From: Oscillospiraceae bacterium
GTDB lineage: Bacteria > Bacillota_A > Clostridia > Oscillospirales > Ruminococcaceae
Assembly (NCBI GenBank): GCA_004558145.1
Contig: SFDQ01000001.1
Span: forward strand, 186,001-250,000
DNA length: 64,000 nt
Reading direction: 5' to 3'
Under the pieces are notes generated by a model. That model was given only the letters and a program-made list of their open reading frames with translations, was not told where the DNA came from and searched no databases. Position numbers and translations under genes: made by a program. Below are positions 1 through 6,370 of this stretch, piece by piece. Within the stretch, counting starts at the first letter, position 1; each line of letters begins with the position of its first letter.

Positions 1-106
1 TGCTCTTTTCCTCGATCTGGCCCACGGGGCTGGCCAGAAATTCCGTGCGGTCGCACACGGCCAGGCCCGTGCGGGCGTCGCCGTAGTCCACTGCCATGAT
101 CTTCAT
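1..106 (-). CDS. ruvX: Putative pre-16S rRNA nuclease / Holliday junction resolvase YqgF (RuvX), N-terminal fragment
   Basis: Only the first 35 codons lie in the window; the gene continues beyond base 1. The visible N-terminus, MKIMAVDYGDARTGLAVCD, carries the RNase H-fold signature with the first metal-binding Asp (DYG) that opens YqgF/RuvX proteins. Family members process the 5' end of 16S rRNA and were also described as Holliday junction resolvases. A good SigA-type promoter lies about 45 bp upstream. Identity rests on this short signature alone, but the motif is characteristic. Confidence 0.85.
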   Translation of the reverse strand, partial: MKIMAVDYGDARTGLAVCDRTEFLASPVGQIEEKS

Positions 107-150
107 AGTCGTTCGTTCCTCTCTTTTCCGCGGCGGGGCCGCTCGGCTCT

Positions 151-179
151 ATTGTATCCTACCCGCGCGCCCTTTGCAA
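151..179 (-). promoter_or_regulatory. SigA-type promoter of ruvX
   Basis: On the minus strand, TTGCAA (174-179) and TACAAT (151-156) are separated by 17 bp, 45 bp upstream of the ruvX start and just after the patatin-like gene's stop codon. Confidence 0.7.
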
Positions 180-186
180 GGGCGGC

Positions 187-1032
187 TCACTGCCCGGCGA
201 GATAGGCTTTCAGCGCGGGCAGGGCCGCCTGCCCGTCCGCGAGGCCCAGGTCATAGACCTGCTGAAGTTTCTCCGGGTCGGTCTCGATGCGGCTGATGGG
301 CGTTTTGACCGAGGGGCGTATCACGAAGGCCCGGCCCTCGGCCTGCCAGCGCTCCAGCTCCTCCAGCGCCCGGTTGTAGTCGGTGTGGCGGGCGGCCAGC
401 CGCCGGGCGATGGCGGGATATTTGCGCCGCAGCAGCCGCAGCAGCGCCCCCTTCATGGGCGTTTTGCGGTAGCCCTCTTCCCTTGTGAGCACCACGATGA
501 GCCTGTCGCAGCCCCGGGCGGCCATCCACCGGAAGGGGATGCTGTCGGAAACGCCGCCGTCCAGATACCGCCGCCCCTGCCACTCCACCGGGCGGGAGAC
601 GAAGGGCATGGAGCCGGAGGCCCGCAGCACGTCCATCTGCTCAAAGACGCTCTTCACCCGCATATACTCCGCCTCGCCGGTGTCCACGTCGGTGACCACG
701 GCGTAAAAGGGCACGCCGCTGTTTTGAAAGGCTTCGTCATCGAAGGGGTCCAGCTTGCGGGGCACAAGGTCGTAGGCGTAGGAAGTGCTGAACAGGTTGC
801 CCTCTTTCAGCAGCGGCCGCAGGCCCATATAGTTCTTGTCGCCGTTGTAGCGCTTGTTGTAGCGCACTGCCCGGCCCGTCTGGCCGGAGAGGTAGTTCAC
901 GCCGAACAGCGCCCCGGCGGAAACGCCCACCACCTCGTCGGCCCTCACGCCGGCGGCGAGGAAGGCGTCCAGCACGCCGGCGGTGAACATGCCCCGCATG
1001 GCCCCGCCTTCCAGCACAAGGCCTGTTTTCAT
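187..1032 (-). CDS. Patatin-like phospholipase family protein (RssA/YjjU type)
   Basis: This 281-residue protein has the patatin serine-hydrolase layout. A glycine-rich oxyanion stretch (LEGGAMRGMF, residues 7-16) comes first, then the nucleophile elbow GVSAG with Ser38, then the DGG motif with Asp158 completing the Ser-Asp dyad. Family members hydrolyse acyl esters of phospholipids, and the bacterial YjjU/RssA branch is cytoplasmic or membrane-associated with poorly known substrates. No signal peptide or transmembrane segment is visible. The gene starts at ATG 1032 after an AAAGAGG-type site, downstream of the lysS terminator, so it probably has its own weak promoter or depends on readthrough. 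The catalytic motifs are intact; the physiological substrate cannot be inferred. Confidence 0.88.
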   Translation of the reverse strand: MKTGLVLEGGAMRGMFTAGVLDAFLAAGVRADEVVGVSAGALFGVNYLSGQTGRAVRYNKRYNGDKNYMGLRPLLKEGNLFSTSYAYDLVPRKLDPFDDEAFQNSGVPFYAVVTDVDTGEAEYMRVKSVFEQMDVLRASGSMPFVSRPVEWQGRRYLDGGVSDSIPFRWMAARGCDRLIVVLTREEGYRKTPMKGALLRLLRRKYPAIARRLAARHTDYNRALEELERWQAEGRAFVIRPSVKTPISRIETDPEKLQQVYDLGLADGQAALPALKAYLAGQ

Positions 1033-1061
1033 GGTCCGTTCGCCTCTTTCCCTTTTGCAGA

Positions 1062-1093
1062 AAAGGGCGCCCCGATCGCTCAGGACGCCCTTT
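1062..1093 (-). terminator. Intrinsic terminator after lysS
   Basis: An 8-bp outer stem (AAAGGGCG/CGCCCTTT) with further internal pairing is followed on the minus strand by a short T-rich run, 10 bp after the lysS stop codon. Confidence 0.65.
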
Positions 1094-1102
1094 CGTTTGT
1101 TC

Positions 1103-3100
1103 TTAGTAGAGCTTCGCGCCCGCGGGGATGTGGGGGTCCACCATCAGCAGGTGCAGGCCCTCGTGGCCGTCCTCCTGATGGACGGCGCTGATGAGCATGC
1201 CGCAGGAGTCGATGCCCATCATCTTGCGGGGAGGCAGGTTGACGATGGCGATGGCCGTCTTGCCCACCAGCTCCTCCGGCTCGTAGTACTCATGGATGCC
1301 GCTGAGGATGACCCGGTCGGTGCCGGTGCCGTCGTCCAGCACGAACTTGAGCAGCTTCTTGCTCTTGGGCACCGCGGTGCACTCCTTGATCTTCACCGCC
1401 CGGAAGTCGGACTTGGAGAAGGTGTCGAAGTCCACGAACTCGGTGAACAGCGGCTCGATCTCCACCTTGGAGAAGTCGATGGGGCCGCTCTCCGCCGCAG
1501 GCACGGCGTTGTTCACGGCGGCGGCAGGGGCCGCGGCAGCCGCGGCGGGCTTCTGGGCCGCCTGGGGCTTGTCGATGGGCTTCATGGTCGGGAACAGGAT
1601 GACGTCCCGGATGGAGGTGCTGCCGGTGAGCAGCATGACGCACCGGTCGATGCCCATGCCCATGCCGCCCGTGGGAGGCATGCCGTACTCCATGGCGGTG
1701 AGGAAATCCTCGTCCATCATCTCGGTCTCCTCGTCGCCGCGCTCCCGCTGCTCCACCTGCTTCTCGAAGCGCTGGCGCTGGTCGATGGGGTCGTTCAGCT
1801 CGGAGTAGGCGTTGGCCAGCTCGCTGTGGCAAATAAACAGCTCGAAGCGCTCGGTGAGGCGGGGGTCCTCCGGGCTGCGCTTGGTCAGCGGAGAGACCTC
1901 CACGGGGTACATGGTGATGAAGGTGGGCTGCACCAGCTTCTCCTCCACCTTCTGGTCGAAGCAGGCATACAGGGCGTTGCCCCAGGTCTTTTCGGCGGCG
2001 TCCGCCAGCTCCACGCCGATGGCCTTGGCGGCGGCCACGGCCTCGGCGTCGTCGGTGATGGCGGCAAAGTCCACGCCGGCGTACTCACGCACCGCGTCCA
2101 CCATGGTCAGGCGGCGCCAGCCGGGGGTCAGGTCCACCTGCTCGCCCTGCCACTCCACCTGGTAGGTGCCGAGAATTTCCTTGGCCGCGCCGGAGAGGAT
2201 GCCCTCGGCGATGTCCATCATGGTGTGGAAGTCGGCGTAAGCCTGATACAGCTCCACGGTGGTGAACTCGGGGTTGTGCTTGGGGTCCATGCCCTCGTTG
2301 CGGAAGATGCGGCCGATCTCATACACCCGGTCGATGCCGCCGATGATGAGCCGCTTCAGGGGCAGCTCGGTGGCGATGCGCATGTACATGTCGATGTCCA
2401 GGGTGTTGTGGTGGGTGATGAAGGGCCGGGCCGCCGCGCCGCCGGCGATGGTGTTCAGCACGGGGGTCTCCACTTCCATGTAGTCCCGCTCGTCCAGATA
2501 GCGGCGCATATAGCGGATGAAGCGGCTGCGCACCTCAAAGGCACGGCGCACTTCGGGGTTGACGATGAGGTCCACATACCGCTGGCGGTAGCGGGTCTCC
2601 TGGTCCTTCAGGCCGTGGAACTTCTCGGGCAGGGGCAGCAGGCTCTTGGACAGCAGCACCACTTCGGTCACGTGCACGCTGATCTCGCCCATCTTGGTGC
2701 GGAACACATAGCCCCGCACGCCCACGATGTCGCCGATGTCGAACTTCTTGAACTCCTGATACACGTCCGCGCCCACGTCGTCACGCTTGACGTACATCTG
2801 GATGTCGCCGGTGGTGTCCCGCAGGTCGGCAAAGCTGGCCTTGCCCATCACCCGCTTGCTCATCATCCGGCCCGCCATGCACACCTGGCGGTGGTCTTCG
2901 GGAGCGGCGTCCTCGGGCAGGTCCTGGAAGCTCTCCTTCACCTCGGCGGCAAAGTCCGCCTGGGGCCACTTGGTGATGTGGAAGGGGTCCTTGCCTGCCT
3001 GCTGCAGGTCGGCCAGCTTCTGGCGGCGGATGGCCACCAGCTCGCTGTACTCCTGCTGGGTCATCTCCCCGTTGTCCGGGGTCTGGTTCATCTGTGCCAT
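1103..3100 (-). CDS. lysS: Lysine--tRNA ligase (class II) with C-terminal Trbp111-like tRNA-binding domain
   Basis: LysRS charges tRNA-Lys with lysine. Of 665 residues, about 1-505 form a standard class II LysRS: an OB-fold anticodon-binding domain, motif 2 (FRNEG followed by HNPEFTTVE) and motif 3 near the end of the core (GMGIDR). A low-complexity Ala-rich linker (about 515-540) then leads to an additional domain of about 110 residues (about 550-665). This resembles the EMAP/Trbp111 tRNA-binding OB fold usually found at the C-terminus of MetRS, with the features SDFRAVKI, LSGIHEYY, GKTAIAIVNL and GMLISA. Bacterial LysRS is normally about 490-510 residues, so the extension is a real addition. 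The start is taken at ATG 3100, preceded by AAAGGAG; the frame is open further upstream, but that part crosses the promoter and the greA terminator. Confidence 0.95.
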   Translation of the reverse strand: MAQMNQTPDNGEMTQQEYSELVAIRRQKLADLQQAGKDPFHITKWPQADFAAEVKESFQDLPEDAAPEDHRQVCMAGRMMSKRVMGKASFADLRDTTGDIQMYVKRDDVGADVYQEFKKFDIGDIVGVRGYVFRTKMGEISVHVTEVVLLSKSLLPLPEKFHGLKDQETRYRQRYVDLIVNPEVRRAFEVRSRFIRYMRRYLDERDYMEVETPVLNTIAGGAAARPFITHHNTLDIDMYMRIATELPLKRLIIGGIDRVYEIGRIFRNEGMDPKHNPEFTTVELYQAYADFHTMMDIAEGILSGAAKEILGTYQVEWQGEQVDLTPGWRRLTMVDAVREYAGVDFAAITDDAEAVAAAKAIGVELADAAEKTWGNALYACFDQKVEEKLVQPTFITMYPVEVSPLTKRSPEDPRLTERFELFICHSELANAYSELNDPIDQRQRFEKQVEQRERGDEETEMMDEDFLTAMEYGMPPTGGMGMGIDRCVMLLTGSTSIRDVILFPTMKPIDKPQAAQKPAAAAAAPAAAVNNAVPAAESGPIDFSKVEIEPLFTEFVDFDTFSKSDFRAVKIKECTAVPKSKKLLKFVLDDGTGTDRVILSGIHEYYEPEELVGKTAIAIVNLPPRKMMGIDSCGMLISAVHQEDGHEGLHLLMVDPHIPAGAKLY

Positions 3101-3161
3101 TCTATTCTCTCCTTTGCGGTGCAAAACGGCCGCGGCGCGGCCCTTGTCTACAGTAAGCCTT

Positions 3162-3170
3162 ATTATAACA
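3162..3170 (-). promoter_or_regulatory. Extended -10 promoter element of lysS
   Basis: The minus strand reads TGTTATAAT, an extended -10 (TG-N-TATAAT), about 62 bp upstream of the lysS start. The matching -35 position falls inside the greA terminator stem and is poor, so the extended -10 probably carries the promoter. Confidence 0.55.
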
Positions 3171-3171
3171 C

Positions 3172-3199
3172 AAAAACAGGTGCCGTGGCACCTGTTTTT
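3172..3199. terminator. Intrinsic terminator after greA
   Basis: A perfect 13-bp inverted repeat (AAAAACAGGTGCC/GGCACCTGTTTTT) with a 2-nt centre lies 38 bp past the greA stop. The T-run on the minus strand follows the GC-rich part, so it terminates greA immediately before the lysS promoter. Confidence 0.85.
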
Positions 3200-3236
3200 G
3201 CAGAATTTCCTTGTGTTTTGCAGCCAAAAAGGCCCC

Positions 3237-3722
3237 TTACAGCGCCGAACGGGTGATCTCCACCACCTTGAAGGCCACGGTGGCGCCATTGGGCAGGGTG
3301 ATCTCGGCGGTCTCGCCCACCTTTTTGCCCAGCAGGCCGGCGCCCACAGGGCTCTCGTCGCTGATCTTGCCGTTCAGGGGGTCGGCCTCGGTGGAGCCGG
3401 TGATGTCGTACTCCTCCACTTCGCCGTCCTCGTCCTCGATCTTCACATGGGTGCCCACCGACACATGCTCCAGGCTCAGGTCGTCGTTGTCGATGACGCG
3501 GGCGTGCTTGAGCATGGCCTCCAGCTGGGCGATGCGGCTCTCGATGAAGCCCTGCTCGTTCTTGGCTTCGTCGTATTCGCTGTTCTCCGACAGATCGCCG
3601 AAGCCGCGGGCCACCTTGATCTTCTCGGCCACGTCCTTGCGGCGGACGGTCTTGAGCTCCTCCAGCTCCTTTTCCAGCGCCTCCAGACCGGCGCGAGTCA
3701 TGACAAGTTCCTTTGTGCTCAT
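3237..3722 (-). CDS. greA: Transcription elongation factor GreA
   Basis: GreA enters the secondary channel of RNA polymerase and stimulates cleavage of backtracked transcripts. The 161-residue length is typical. Residues 1-75 form the antiparallel coiled coil with the acidic tip (GDLSENSEYDEAKNEQ), and the C-terminal half is the FKBP-like domain (SPVGAGLLGKKVGE, VAFKVVEI). The gene has its own promoter with an untranslated leader of about 125 nt and its own terminator, so it is monocistronic despite lying next to lysS. The start at ATG 3722 follows AGGGAGC. Confidence 0.97.
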   Translation of the reverse strand: MSTKELVMTRAGLEALEKELEELKTVRRKDVAEKIKVARGFGDLSENSEYDEAKNEQGFIESRIAQLEAMLKHARVIDNDDLSLEHVSVGTHVKIEDEDGEVEEYDITGSTEADPLNGKISDESPVGAGLLGKKVGETAEITLPNGATVAFKVVEITRSAL

Positions 3723-3852
3723 TGCTTTGAATGCTCCCTAACGATAATGATTTCGCACTCCGTGTGCGTGTTTTTGACTTTGTTCTGCGCGCGGCGCGCG
3801 CCGTTGGGTGGCCGGGCCAAAACAGCGACCCATATGTTTTCCCAATTGTGAC

Positions 3853-3881
3853 AGTATAGCCGATTTAACTGCCACTGTCAA
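3853..3881 (-). promoter_or_regulatory. SigA-type promoter of greA
   Basis: On the minus strand, TTGACA (3876-3881) and TATACT (3853-3858) are separated by exactly 17 bp, a near-consensus promoter. Transcription would start near 3846, leaving a leader of about 125 nt before greA. Confidence 0.8.
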
Positions 3882-3935
3882 TATTACGAGATAACTTTCA
3901 GCTATTTCGCCAAAAACCGGCTTCTTTTTTTGTGC

Positions 3936-3981
3936 CGCAAAAAAGCGACCCACCGCCAGCCGTCCGGCCACCGGTGGGTCG
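3936..3981 (-). terminator. Intrinsic terminator of the EF-G-like gene
   Basis: CGACCCACCG (3946-3955) pairs with CGGTGGGTCG (3972-3981). On the minus strand the hairpin is followed by a run of T, about 70 bp after the EF-G-like stop codon. Confidence 0.85.
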
Positions 3982-4050
3982 TTTGCGCTTGCTTTGTTCA
4001 TTGTATGCAGCGGGGGAGCGGTTTATGCCCCTCCGCCGCAAGGCGTGGTC

Positions 4051-6135
4051 TTACTCTTCGTCCTCGGCGCCGTTGCCCAGCTTCTTGGCTTCCTCGATGA
4101 CCTTGCCTTCCAGGTTGGAGGGCAGCGGCTCATAGCGCACGAAGTCCAGGGTGAAGTGGCCCCGGCCCTGGGTCAGCTGGCGCATGAAGGTGGTGAAATC
4201 CTGCATTTCGGCCAGAGGCACCTCCGCCTCCACCACCTGCAGGCCGTCCTCGTCGGGGCTCATGCCCAGAACGCGGCCGCGGCGCTTGGTCACGTCGCCC
4301 ATGATGTCGCCGGTGTTGTCGCCGGGAACGTGGGCGCGCAGAGTGCCGAAGGGCTCCAGAATGACGGGGCCGGCCTCGGGCAGGGCGGCCTTGTAGGCCA
4401 GCTTGGCGGCCATGATGAAAGCCATTTCGCTGGAGTCAACGGGGTGATAGCTGCCGTCCAGCAGGGTGGCTTTCAGGCCCACCACGGGGTAGCCCGCCAG
4501 CACGCCGTGCTTGGCGGCCTGACGCAGGCCCTTTTCCACCGCGGGGAAGTAGTTCTTGGGCACGCTGCCGCCGAACACCTTCTCCTCGAACACCAGCTCT
4601 TCGCTGTCGCAGGGCTCGAACTCGATCCACACGTCGCCGAACTGGCCGTGGCCGCCGGTCTGCTTCTTGTGGCGGCCCTGGGCCTTGCACTTTTTGCGCA
4701 CCGACTCACGGTAGGCCACACGGGGGGCGGTGAGCTCCACATCCACGCCGAACTTGGCCTTCAGTTTGGCCACCACGGCGTCCAGATGCTGCTCGCCCAG
4801 GCCGGAGATGATCTGCTGGCCGGTCTCCGCGTCCACGCGGTAGGCCAGGGTGCGGTCCTCTTCCATCAGGCGGGCCAGCGCCGCGCCGATCTTGCCCTCG
4901 TCGCCCTTCTTGGTCACGCGGATGGCCATGGACAGGGTGGGGTTGGGGAAGGCGGCGGCGGGCAGGGCGGCCACCCGGGCGGGGTCGCACAGGGTGTCGC
5001 CGGTCTGGGCGGCGGAGAGCTTGGTCACCGCGCCGATGTCGCCGGCGGTGATGGAATCCACATCGGTCTGCTTTTTGCCGCGCATGTTCAGCAGCTTGCC
5101 GAAGCGCTCGGCCTCGCCGGTGCGGGCGTTCACCAGACTGGTGGCGGTGGTGAGGGTGCCGCTGAACACCTTGACGTAGCTCAGCTTGCCCACGAAGGGG
5201 TCGGCCACGGTGCGGAACACATAGGCCGCCACGGGGGCCGCGGGGTCGCATTCCAGCTTGACCTCGTCGCCGCCGGCGGTGACAGCCGTGGGGGCGGGCA
5301 CCTCGGCGGGGCTGGGCAGCAGGACCTTGAGGTTATACAGCAGCATGTCCAGCGCCTGCAGGTTCACGGCGCTGCCGCAGAACACGGGGGTGATCATGCC
5401 GCTCTTGCAGCCCTTGGCCAGACCTTCCACGATCTCCTCGGTGGTGAAGGCCTCGCCGGAGAAGAACTTCTCCATCAAAGCGTCGTCGGTCTCGGCCACG
5501 GCTTCGCTCATGGCTTCCACCAGACCGTCCAGGCGGTGGCCCATGTCGGGCAGGGGCACCTGCACCTGCTTGCCGCTCTCATACTTGAAGGCCTTCTGGC
5601 TGAACAGGTTCACATACACCACCGTGCCGTCCTCCTGGCGGGTGGGCACCACGCAGGGGCACACCGAGGGGCCGAACTTGGTCTTGAGCTCTTCCAGGAT
5701 TTTATAGAAGTTGGCGTTCTCCAGGTCCATCTTGCTGACGAACACCATGCGGCTGCGGCCCAGCTTTTCGGCCAGGCGGTAGGCCTTCTCCGCGCCAACG
5801 GTCACACCCGAACGTGCCGAAACGGTGATGAGCACGCTGCCGGCGGCCTGGATGCCCTCATACTGGCCCAGCTCAAAGTCGAACAGGCCCGGCGTGTCCA
5901 GGAAATTCAGCTTCACGTCTTCGTACTCCACGGGAGCCACTGCCAGATTCAGGGAGGCGCGGCGCTTTGCCTCTTCGGGGTCAAAGTCGCTGACGGTGTT
6001 GCCGTCTTCCACGCGGCCCATGCGCTCCAGCGCGCCGGTGGTGTACAGCAGAGCCTCCACCAGAGTGGTCTTGCCGCAGCCGGCGTGGCCGGCGACGAGG
6101 ATGTTTCGGATGTTTGTGTTGGCGTAGTTCTTCAT
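4051..6135 (-). CDS. Elongation factor G-like GTPase (EF-G paralogue)
   Basis: This 694-residue translational GTPase has the full EF-G domain order: a GTP-binding domain (about 1-260), domain II (about 300-385), and domains III-V ending in the EF-G C-terminal fold. Its G motifs diverge from canonical EF-G. G1 is GHAGCGKTT (canonical AHIDAGKTT), G3 is DTPG at 80-83, and G4 is VSKMD rather than NKMD. The switch I region is NTVSDFDPEEAKRRASL. These features place it among the EF-G-like/FusA2-type paralogues rather than the essential fusA product, which normally sits with rpsL-rpsG-tuf (absent here). It may act in a specialised ribosome function such as recycling or stress. It is monocistronic, with its own terminator. 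Confidence 0.88.
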   Translation of the reverse strand: MKNYANTNIRNILVAGHAGCGKTTLVEALLYTTGALERMGRVEDGNTVSDFDPEEAKRRASLNLAVAPVEYEDVKLNFLDTPGLFDFELGQYEGIQAAGSVLITVSARSGVTVGAEKAYRLAEKLGRSRMVFVSKMDLENANFYKILEELKTKFGPSVCPCVVPTRQEDGTVVYVNLFSQKAFKYESGKQVQVPLPDMGHRLDGLVEAMSEAVAETDDALMEKFFSGEAFTTEEIVEGLAKGCKSGMITPVFCGSAVNLQALDMLLYNLKVLLPSPAEVPAPTAVTAGGDEVKLECDPAAPVAAYVFRTVADPFVGKLSYVKVFSGTLTTATSLVNARTGEAERFGKLLNMRGKKQTDVDSITAGDIGAVTKLSAAQTGDTLCDPARVAALPAAAFPNPTLSMAIRVTKKGDEGKIGAALARLMEEDRTLAYRVDAETGQQIISGLGEQHLDAVVAKLKAKFGVDVELTAPRVAYRESVRKKCKAQGRHKKQTGGHGQFGDVWIEFEPCDSEELVFEEKVFGGSVPKNYFPAVEKGLRQAAKHGVLAGYPVVGLKATLLDGSYHPVDSSEMAFIMAAKLAYKAALPEAGPVILEPFGTLRAHVPGDNTGDIMGDVTKRRGRVLGMSPDEDGLQVVEAEVPLAEMQDFTTFMRQLTQGRGHFTLDFVRYEPLPSNLEGKVIEEAKKLGNGAEDEE

Positions 6136-6330
6136 TCTAAATAACCCTCTCTTCTACCGCGTGTTTTGCAAAGGAAATGCGGCGGTAGCAACCTATACAA
6201 AATTTTAGCACAGTTTGTATGATTTTTAAAGAACAATTCCCTGTAAAACGGGGGAATGCGCCGCACAAAATCCGCCGAAACCTTTGTGGAATTTGCCTAT
6301 TGACGGGCCGAAAATTTGCCCCAAAGGCAC

Positions 6331-6361
6331 AAAAAAATCCCGCCGGGCGCGGCCCGGCGGG
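6331..6361 (-). terminator. Intrinsic terminator after the P-type ATPase-like gene
   Basis: A 10-bp GC stem (CCCGCCGGGC/GCCCGGCGGG) is followed on the minus strand by ATTTTTTT, starting 10 bp after the stop codon at 6371. Confidence 0.85.
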
Positions 6362-6370
6362 GGGTTTGGC

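Noticed and set aside
3738..4001. An 87-codon minus-strand ORF between greA and the EF-G-like gene
   Set aside because: It runs through the EF-G-like terminator and the greA promoter and leader, with no coding-like composition.
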